A stretch of DNA of 64,000 nt, taken from Streptomyces cinnamoneus. GTDB lineage: Bacteria > Actinomycetota > Actinomycetes > Streptomycetales > Streptomycetaceae. A model generated the notes under the pieces. It saw only the letters and a program-made list of their open reading frames with translations, was not told the origin of the DNA and made no database searches. Below, piece after piece: positions 16,591 through 22,965 of the stretch. The stretch's first letter is position 1; every line of letters starts with the position of its first letter. Made by a program: the position numbers and the translations under genes. Where the stretch lies: assembly GCF_002939475.1 (NCBI RefSeq), contig NZ_PKFQ01000001.1:5701001-5765000 (forward strand), read 5' to 3'.

Positions 16591-17343
16591 TCATGGCGCG
16601 GCCCGTCCAGCCGGATGCGGATTCGGGCCCGCCTCCGCGTCCGGCTGGACCAGGCAGCCGTCCGCCATGTACCAGCGGACGTCCAACTCGCGGGCCACCC
16701 GCGGATCGTGTGTCGTCACCAGCACCGCCGCCCCCAGCTCCCGGGCCGCGCCCAGGAGCACCGACAGCACCTGACGGCCCGTGGCACGGTCCAGCTGCCC
16801 GGTCGGCTCGTCGGCCAGGACGAGGCGGGGCCGACGCGCCAGCACCCGCGCCACGGCGACACGCTGGGCCTGGCCGGCCGACAGCTCGTCGGGCAGCCGG
16901 GGCGCCAGCGCCTGAAGGCCGAGGCTTTCCAGCGCGGCGTACGCCCGGGTGTCCGCCTCGCCCTCCGGTACGCCGTCGATCCGCAGCGGCAGCGCCACGT
17001 TCTCGGCGGCGGTGAGCGGGGGCAGCAGGCTCGGCCCCTGGAAGACGACCCCGATGTGCCGGGCCAGGCTCTCGGCGTGCTCGCCGCCGAGGCCGGGGTG
17101 GCTCACCCGGCCCGCCGTGGGGCGGTCCAGGCCCGCCATCAGATGCAGCAGGGTGGACTTGCCCGAGCCGGACGGGCCGACCACACAGACCCGGGTGCCG
17201 GGCTCAACCGCGCAGGTCAGGCCATGCACGGCGACGACGGCGCCCGGCCCCTTGCCGTAGGTGCGGGCCGCGTTCTCGCATACGACCAGCGGCGTGCCGG
17301 TGTCGCCCGCCCGCCTCGGGTTCACGGTGTCCGGGGCGGCCAT
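16591..17343 (-). CDS. ABC transporter ATP-binding protein (second of two)
   Basis: ATPase of 250 aa: Walker A GPSGSGKS, Q-loop VVFQGPSLL, a signature reading ELSAGQAQRVAVARVL (LSAGQ instead of LSGGQ), Walker B LVLADEPTGQ and H-loop TTHDP. The LolD/MacB-like pattern matches the FtsX-type permease downstream. The ATG overlaps the stop of the preceding ATPase gene as TGATG. There is a 102-base gap to the permease gene. A longer open frame continues upstream but its translation there is out of frame with the real ATPase gene. Confidence 0.88.
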   Translation of the reverse strand: MAAPDTVNPRRAGDTGTPLVVCENAARTYGKGPGAVVAVHGLTCAVEPGTRVCVVGPSGSGKSTLLHLMAGLDRPTAGRVSHPGLGGEHAESLARHIGVVFQGPSLLPPLTAAENVALPLRIDGVPEGEADTRAYAALESLGLQALAPRLPDELSAGQAQRVAVARVLARRPRLVLADEPTGQLDRATGRQVLSVLLGAARELGAAVLVTTHDPRVARELDVRWYMADGCLVQPDAEAGPNPHPAGRAAP

Positions 17344-18014
17344 CACGCCCACCTCCCGTCCCTCAGGCGCAGTACCCGGTCCGCGGCCCCCGCCACGGCA
17401 CGGCTGTGGGTGACCACGACGACCGCGGTCCCGGCGGCGGCGCGCTCGCTCAGCAGCGCCAGCAGTCGCCGTTCGGTCTCCGCGTCCACCTCGCCCGTGG
17501 GTTCGTCGGCGAGCAGTACGTCGGGCGCGTTCGCGAGGGCGACGGCCAGGCCCGCCCGGGCGGCCTCCCCTCCGGACAGCTGTCCGGGCAGGGCCCCGGC
17601 ACGCCGGCCGATGCCGACGCGGTCCAGGAGTTCCTGCGGCGCCACGCGGGCCCTGGCCGGCACCAGCCGCTGCACGAGCGCGATGTTGTCCCGCACGGTG
17701 AGGTGATCCAGCAGATTGCCCGTCTGGAACAGCACCCCGATGTGCCGGGCCCGGATGGCTCCCCTCTCGCGTTCGGCGCGGTGGCTGAGCCGCTCGCCGA
17801 CGACCCGCACGGTGCCGCCGTCCGGCTCGTCGAGACCGGCCAGGCAGTTCAGCAGCGTGGTCTTGCCCGACCCGGACGGCCCGGTGACGGCCACGGTCTC
17901 GCCGCGCCGGACATCCAGCCCGACGCCCTGGAGCGCGAACGTCTCCTCCTCCCCGACCCGGAAGAACCGGTACAGGGAACGGGCGCTGAGCACGGGCCCG
18001 GTCACCGCGGCCAT
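17343..18014 (-). CDS. ABC transporter ATP-binding protein (first of two)
   Basis: ATPase of 223 aa with Walker A GPSGSGKT, Q-loop VLFQTGNLL, signature QLSGGEAARAGLAVAL, Walker B VLLADEPTGE and H-loop VTHSRA. It belongs to the same LolD/MacB-like group as its neighbour, so the transporter may be an ATPase heterodimer acting on one large permease with two halves. The start chosen (MAAVTG) overlaps the lipoprotein stop as TGATG; a GTG three codons upstream is an alternative. Its downstream end is likewise coupled to the second ATPase. Confidence 0.88.
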   Translation of the reverse strand: MAAVTGPVLSARSLYRFFRVGEEETFALQGVGLDVRRGETVAVTGPSGSGKTTLLNCLAGLDEPDGGTVRVVGERLSHRAERERGAIRARHIGVLFQTGNLLDHLTVRDNIALVQRLVPARARVAPQELLDRVGIGRRAGALPGQLSGGEAARAGLAVALANAPDVLLADEPTGEVDAETERRLLALLSERAAAGTAVVVVTHSRAVAGAADRVLRLRDGRWA

Positions 18015-18628
18015 CACGACCACCGGAAGGAGTCCGTGACAGTCCGCCAGGGGTCGGCATTGTCGGCCCCCACCGCGCCGGACAGCGTCACCACAGCCTC
18101 ACCCTTGTCCGGCTTGTAGAACACATATCGCTGCACGTCGAGGGCGACGCGCTTGCCGGTCACCTGGTCGGGAGCGGAGTCGGCCCGGTATTCGGCCAGT
18201 ACCGCCGTGCCGCCCGAGCGCTGGACATCGGTCACCTTGACCAGCGAGAAGTGGCTGCTCGCGGCGCGGATCCCCGGAAGGTCCTTTGTACGCACCGAGT
18301 TCACGGTCGGCTCCGCCGTGGCGGGGACGCGCTCGACGCGTACGCTGTTGAACTTGTCGGTGAACACCGTCACCGCCCCCTGGGCGGTCCGGGCCCACCC
18401 CTCCGGCACCTTCACCGTGAACCCGCCGCCGGGCGGCGACCACGGCACGAACACCTGCGTGTCAGGAATGTCACCGGGCGGATTCGACTCGGCGGGAGCC
18501 GGCGCCGAAGAGGACGGCGCGGGCGTGCCGGACGGGTGCGGTGGCGATGACGACGAGGAACAGGCCGCAGCCCCGGCCCCGGCAACGAGCATCAGGCCGG
18601 CCGCGGCGGCGGCGAACGGACGACGCAT
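18014..18628 (-). CDS. probable lipoprotein, first gene of ABC transporter operon
   Basis: Secreted protein of 204 aa. The signal sequence starts MRRPFAAAAAGLMLVAGAG and ends AAAC followed by a Ser/Pro-rich linker, a lipobox-like site with Cys about residue 23. The mature part (PPGGGFTVKVPEGWAR onward) resembles the LpqN/PsbP-like lipoprotein fold of actinobacteria. ATG with GGGAGG eight bases upstream; an ATG three codons earlier is possible. It is translationally coupled to the first ATPase. Likely an extracytoplasmic partner of the FtsX-type transporter (inference). Confidence 0.75.
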   Translation of the reverse strand: MRRPFAAAAAGLMLVAGAGAAACSSSSSPPHPSGTPAPSSSAPAPAESNPPGDIPDTQVFVPWSPPGGGFTVKVPEGWARTAQGAVTVFTDKFNSVRVERVPATAEPTVNSVRTKDLPGIRAASSHFSLVKVTDVQRSGGTAVLAEYRADSAPDQVTGKRVALDVQRYVFYKPDKGEAVVTLSGAVGADNADPWRTVTDSFRWS

Positions 18629-18725
18629 GGTCGACACCTCCCGGCGAGGGCGGCGGCCGGTTCACCGCCGCGGATTTCGCCTTTGTTCTCGACGCTAGAA
18701 GCCCTACGGCCAGCGCCCGCACCGC

Positions 18726-18747
18726 GCCCGGTTAACGCCCGGTTAAC
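18726..18747. promoter_or_regulatory. tandem 11-bp repeat upstream of lipoprotein operon
   Basis: GCCCGGTTAAC is repeated twice head to tail with no gap, an 11-base period equal to one helical turn. Such direct repeats are the usual binding pattern of OmpR/PhoB-family regulators. It lies 98 bases upstream of the lipoprotein ATG and contains the only AT-rich cores (GTTAAC) nearby. Candidate binders are the two response regulators encoded on either side (inference). Confidence 0.5.
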
Positions 18748-18812
18748 GATCGACCCCGCGCGTGCGGGGGCCGCGGGCACATCTGGCGTGCCCGCGGCCC
18801 CTGCGCTGCCGG

Positions 18813-19163
18813 TCACTCCTCCCCGGTGAACCGGTGATCGACCGTGCCGGAGGGATCGGCGTGCCCGCCGGAACCGTCGGAGACCCCGTTCTCCGGAGCC
18901 TCACCCCGGCGTTCCTGTTCCTGCCCCGCCCGACCGGTGTCGGGAGCGGTCTGGTCACCCTGCTGGACGTTGTCCCGGTCCGGTCCGGTGCTGTCCTCGC
19001 CCGGATCGGCCGGGTCCGAAGCCCTGGGCGCGGGCATGGTGTGCGTGACGGGCGCGGACGGAGCCGCCGTGTGGGACGTGGCCAGTGCGGCGCCCGTGGC
19101 CCCGGCTCCCGCCACCAGGACCGCCCCCGCCAGGAGCGCGATCCTGCGTCGGAGGTGTGTCAT
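18813..19163 (-). CDS. small secreted acidic protein
   Basis: Protein of 116 aa with a signal peptide (MTHLRRRIALLAGAVLVAGAG, cleavage probably near ALA-TSH) followed by an entirely polar, Asp/Glu/Gly/Gln-rich low-complexity mature part with no cysteine and no domain I recognise. It has a strong GAGGAG ribosome-binding site. It is divergent from the third response regulator, and the region between them carries two 11-base-spaced direct repeats, so it is a likely target of that regulator (inference). Confidence 0.7.
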   Translation of the reverse strand: MTHLRRRIALLAGAVLVAGAGATGAALATSHTAAPSAPVTHTMPAPRASDPADPGEDSTGPDRDNVQQGDQTAPDTGRAGQEQERRGEAPENGVSDGSGGHADPSGTVDHRFTGEE

Positions 19164-19233
19164 GTGCTTCTCCTCTCGGCCGAAGGGACGTGCGGTCTGC
19201 GTTCCCGGAACGACTCCAGCTTGTGCCGCGGGT

Positions 19234-19298
19234 GCTGAGAGGACGCTGAGGACCTGACCGGGCCGTCCTCCCCGCGCTGGGTTCTCAGCCTCCTCTCA
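19234..19298. promoter_or_regulatory. two 11-bp-spaced direct repeats upstream of response regulator
   Basis: On the plus strand TGAGA/TGAGG occur at 19236 and 19247 (within GCTGAG at 19234 and 19245, 11 bases apart). On the minus strand TGAGA occurs twice, also 11 bases apart (plus-strand TCTCA at 19283 and 19294). The two pairs face each other between the divergent secreted-protein gene and the response regulator gene. This fits two dimer sites for an OmpR-family regulator and autoregulation (inference). Confidence 0.45.
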
Positions 19299-19348
19299 TG
19301 CGACCGGCTCTACGGTGGCGGCGTCGTAGAGTGGCAGGTGAGGCGGCC

Positions 19349-20026
19349 ATGCGCGTGCTGGTGATCGAGGACGAACGCGGGCTCGCCGCGGCGGTCGCGC
19401 GCGGGCTCGGCCAGGAGGGTTTCGCCGTCGACGTCGTCCATGACGGCACGGACGGCCTGTGGAACGCGGTGAACGAGCCGTACGACGCCATCGTGCTCGA
19501 CATCCTGCTGCCCGGGCTCTCCGGATACGAAGTGATCAGACGGCTGCGGGCGGCGCGGGTGTGGACGCCGGTGCTGATGCTGACCGCGAAGGACGGCGAG
19601 TACGACGAGGCCGACGCGCTCGATCTGGGAGCCGATGACTATCTGCGCAAGCCGTGCTCGTACATCGTCCTGGTCGCCCACCTCCGGGCGCTGCTGCGAC
19701 GCGGCGCTCCGCCCCGCCCGGCCGTCCTGGCCGCCGGTGACCTCACCCTCGACCCGGCACGCCGCCGGTGCGAGCGCGCCGGCCAGGAGATCCCCCTGAC
19801 GGCAAGGGAGTTCGCGCTGCTGGAGTTCCTGATGCGGCACCGGGACGAGGTGGTCGGCAAGACCGGCATCCTCACCCACGTCTGGGACGAGAACTTCGAC
19901 GGCGACACCAACATCGTCGAGGTCTACGTCGGCTACCTGCGCCGCAAGATCGACGCCCCGTTCGGCCGCCGGACGATCGAGACCGTACGGGGTGCCGGCT
20001 ACCGGCTGCTCGGCACGGGGAAGTGA
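19349..20026 (+). CDS. OmpR-family response regulator, CutR-like
   Basis: Protein of 225 aa starting MRVLVIEDERGLAAAVARGL, with phospho-acceptor Asp in IVLDILLPGLSGYEV (about residue 51), MLTAKDGEYDEADALDLGAD and YLRKPCSY, then a winged helix ending in RTIETVRGAGYRLLGTGK. The wording is close to the CutR subgroup of Streptomyces regulators, judged from memory. GAGG lies seven bases before the ATG; an upstream in-frame start adds 17 arginine-rich residues and is unlikely. The kinase gene follows after four bases. Confidence 0.9.
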   Translation: MRVLVIEDERGLAAAVARGLGQEGFAVDVVHDGTDGLWNAVNEPYDAIVLDILLPGLSGYEVIRRLRAARVWTPVLMLTAKDGEYDEADALDLGADDYLRKPCSYIVLVAHLRALLRRGAPPRPAVLAAGDLTLDPARRRCERAGQEIPLTAREFALLEFLMRHRDEVVGKTGILTHVWDENFDGDTNIVEVYVGYLRRKIDAPFGRRTIETVRGAGYRLLGTGK

Positions 20027-20030
20027 CCCG

Positions 20031-21496
20031 ATGGGCAGGTCGTTCGCGCGCTGGTGGGCCGGGTGCTCGCTGCGCCTGCGCCTGACCGCGGCCGCCGCGC
20101 TGGTGATCGCCGCGGGCCTGGCCGGTGCTGGGGTGCTGCTGGGCGCCTGGCTGCACGCCGGCCTCATCCGTCAGCTCGACCAGACGGCCACCCAGCGCGC
20201 CTCGGTCGTCGCCGCCGCGCTGACCTCGGGGAAGCCCTCCGGCTCCCTCCCCGGGTCGGAAGACGGGAGCACCGCCGTCCAAGTGGTCGACAACCGTGGG
20301 CGGGTACAGGCGAGTTCGGCGAACCTCGAGGGCGAGCCGCGCCTGTTCTCCTTCCCCGCGAGCGGGTCCGGTGAGCCTCGCGCCCGCAGCGTGCACGGCC
20401 TGCCCCTCGGACAGGAAGCGACATGGCGTGCCGTGGCCCTGCCCGCCGGGCCGGGGCGCGGCCCCCTCACCGTGTACGTGGCCCTGCCCACCACGAGTGT
20501 GGACCGCGGTCTGGCCCAGCTCACCACCGCTTTCACCATGGGCGTGCCCGTGGCCGTCGCGCTGCTGACCACCGTCGGATGGGTGCTGCTGGGGGGGCGC
20601 TGCGGCCGGTCGAGCTGCTGCGGGCGCAGGCGGCCGACATCCCCGCGTCCGACCTCGGCCGGCGGCTCGACGTCCCACCCGCACGGGACGAACTCGGCCG
20701 CCTCGCCGCGACACTCAACGACCTGCTGGCTCGTCTCGACACCGCGGGCCGGCAGCAGCGCCGGTTCATCGCGGACGCCGCCCACGAGCTCCGCAGCCCG
20801 GTGAGCAGCCTGCGCGCCCAGCTGGAAGTGGCGCTCCAGCACCCCGGAACGACGCGGTGGGACGCTCTCGCACCCGATCTGGCGGCGGAGACCTGGCGCC
20901 TGTCCCGGCTGATCGACGATCTCGTGCAGCTGGCCCGCCTCGACGCCCGACCGGCCTACCGCCAGGACCCCGTGGACCTGGACGACGTCGTCTTCACCGA
21001 GGTCCGCCGCATCCGCCCGGAGAGACCGCACATCGTCGTCGACCAATCAGCGGTCGGCGCGGCCAGAGTCATCGGCGACGCCAACGCACTCTCCCGCGTC
21101 GTACGCAACCTCCTGGACAACGCCGCCCGGCACGCAAGGCATCAGGTCGACGTCGGGCTCCATACCCTCGAGGGGACGGCCGAACTCGTCGTCGCCGACG
21201 ACGGCCCCGGCATCCCCGCCGCCGACCGCGAACGGGTCTTCGACCGGTTCACCCGCCTCGACGCGGCCCGCGCGCGCGACGCGGGAGGCTCCGGGCTCGG
21301 CCTGGCCATCGTCCACGACATCGTGACCGCCCACCGTGGCACCGTCCACGTCGAGGACAACTCCCCGGGGGCCCGCCTCCTCGTGCGCCTTCCACTCGCC
21401 GGACGCCCGGAAGTATGCGAGCCGACAGGGCTCCAGAGGATCTCACGGAGCGGCTCGCCGACCTGGACCGGTCGAGGAGCGCGTCGAGGCGGGTGA
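20031..21496 (+). pseudogene. sensor histidine kinase gene with -1 frameshift in a G run
   Basis: The frame from ATG 20031 encodes an N-terminal helix (about 13-40), a sensor region and a second helix ending VALLTTVGWVLLGG. At the seven-G run 20591-20597 the kinase continues in the -1 frame as ALRPVELLRAQAADI, then the H-box FIADAAHELRSPVSSL, N-box NLLDNAARHA and G-box VADDGPGIP. One extra G would restore a full kinase of about 480 aa. Either a real one-base loss, a slippage or sequencing error, or a slippery site read by -1 frameshifting. The last 30 residues after LVRLPLAG look foreign, suggesting that a rearrangement replaced the native stop. Confidence 0.8.
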
Positions 21497-21662
21497 GGGC
21501 CGGGCGTGCCATGGGGAGGTTGCGGTGCACGTCAGGCGTCAGCCGGCCACCTGATCTCCAAACATGCCGCGGGAGCCGGTCGGCGTGCGCGGCGACGTTT
21601 GCGCCAGGGGCGGCTCCCAGCTTTGCTGCGCATGCCTTGCAGGTGATAATCGGCCGTTCTTA
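21410..21662 (-). other. unrecognised remnant between kinase and IS element
   Basis: On the minus strand an open, coding-like frame reads CKACAAKLGAAPGANVAAHA, then RLPRHVWRSGGRLTPDV and LPMARPALTRLDALLDRSRS, running into the end of the kinase gene. It has no clear start or known domain. The last 14 bases before the IS element (about 21649-21662) read SAVL in frame with the recombinase fragment on the far side of the element, so a junction between two foreign segments probably lies near 21640-21650. Confidence 0.35.
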
Positions 21663-22515
21663 GAGGTCGTCTCATTTGGCTCGTTCGGTAGTCTGCGGGT
21701 GTGGGGATCGTAGAGCGGCTGGTGCCGGATGAGCTGTGGGAGTTGTTCCAGCGGGTGGTGCCAGAGGCGCCGACTCGTCCGCAAGGTGGCGGCCGGCGTC
21801 GGCACGGCGACCGGGAGGTGCTGGCTGCGATCTTGTTCGTGGCGACGTCGGGCTGCACGTGGCAGCAACTGCCCTCTGCCTCGTTCGGGCCTTCGGGTGC
21901 CACCGCCCACCGGCGGTTCACGGAGTGGTCGAAGGCCAGGGTCTGGGCAAAACTCCACCGCCTGGTCCTCGACGAGCTCGGTGCCCGCGGCGAGCTGGAC
22001 TGGTCCCGCTGCGCGATCGACTCGGTGAACATGCGGGCCCTGAAAAAGGGGATCTGACAGGCCCGAATCCTGTAGACCGGGGTAAGTACGGCTCGGAGAT
22101 CCATCTGATCACCGAGCGGACCGGTCTGCCCCTGTCCGTCGGGATCTCGGGGGCGAACCTGCACGACAGCCAGGCACTGATCCCTCTGGTGAAGGGGATA
22201 CCGCCGATCCGCTCCCGGCGCGGACGCCGACGGCGCAGACCGGGAAAGCTCCACGGCGACAAGGGGTACGACTACGACCACCTGAGGCGATGGTTACGCG
22301 GGCGGGGCATCAGGCATCGCATCGCCCGCAAGGGCATCGAGTCCTCGTCCCGCCTGGGCCGTCACCGCTGGACCGTAGAACGCACGATGTCCTGGCTTGC
22401 CGGATGCCGCCGACTGCACCGCCGCTACGAGCGCAAAGCCGAACACTTCCTCGCCTTCACCAGCATCGCCTGCATCCTCATCTGCTACCGCAGGCTTGCC
22501 AAATGAGATGACTTC
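21663..22515 (+). mobile_element. complete IS5-family insertion sequence (853 bp)
   Basis: The element is bounded by 18-base imperfect inverted repeats: GAGGTCGTCTCATTTGGC at 21663-21680 and its near complement at 22498-22515 (two mismatches). TTA flanks both ends (21660-21662 and 22516-22518), a 3-base target duplication as expected for this group. It carries one transposase in two frames. It is inserted into a tyrosine-recombinase remnant. Confidence 0.85.
21701..22506 (+). CDS. IS5-family (IS427-like) DDE transposase, two frames
   Basis: The first frame (GTG 21701 to TGA 22057, 118 aa) holds the helix-turn-helix region and the first catalytic Asp in CAIDSVNMRALKKG. The second continues in the -1 frame from that point: GDLTGPNPVDRGKYGSE, the second Asp in GANLHDSQALI and the catalytic Glu in RWTVERTMSWL, ending at the TGA inside the right inverted repeat. 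The switch point is G-AAA-AAG before the first stop, a typical slippery sequence, so the whole enzyme (about 268 aa) is likely made by programmed -1 frameshifting. Confidence 0.8.
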
Positions 22516-22517
22516 TT

Positions 22518-22871
22518 AGGGCTCTCCAGGCCGAGGAGAGGCTCGCTCTGGGGGAGGCGTACGTGGCGTCAGGCTACGTGCTGGTGCATGAGGCGGGAGA
22601 TGCTTTCACGATTAAGCAGCTTCGTCGGTGCGCGTACCGGCTCATGGAGCTTCTCGGCCTCCGTCGCGTCAGGCTCTACGACGCACGCTCGTCGTGCTTC
22701 ACCTTCCTGGCCAACAACGGTGTGCCGGACCACATCCTCGCGCGATGGGCCGGGCATACGAATGTGAAGACGACCAAGAAGTGGTACGTCAAGCCGGACG
22801 TAGAGGACCTCCGCGGAGCCGCCACCACGTGGGATGGCCTGCACGGGGTTGCGGTGGAGGGGCAAGCGTGA
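22518..22871 (+). pseudogene. C-terminal fragment of tyrosine recombinase/integrase
   Basis: The frame entering from the IS junction reads RALQAEERLALGEAYVASGY, then LYDARSSCFTFLANNGVPDH and AGHTNVKTTKKWYVKPD, the box II region of phage/ICE-type integrases with the Arg, the AGH histidine and the catalytic Tyr. The first box II histidine is replaced by Tyr (LYDAR). The N-terminal two thirds are missing. A short upstream piece (SAVL) lies on the other side of the IS element. It marks the remains of an integrated element; no attachment-site tRNA gene was found beside it. Confidence 0.7.
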
Positions 22872-22965
22872 GCCGTGCGCTCCACCAGTCGAGCGACTTG
22901 CCGAGCCGCATGGCCAGCAGACCCCGGCGATGTGACTTCTCGTGACAGATGAGAGGGTCTGGCGG

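Noticed and set aside
13645..17706. 1353-codon plus-strand frame over the ABC transporter
   Set aside because: It is antisense to clear permease and ATPase genes; its Gln/Gly/Arg-rich translation is a GC-bias artefact.
22516..22965. tRNA attachment site for the integrase remnant
   Set aside because: No cloverleaf or T-loop sequence was recognised on either side of the recombinase fragment.
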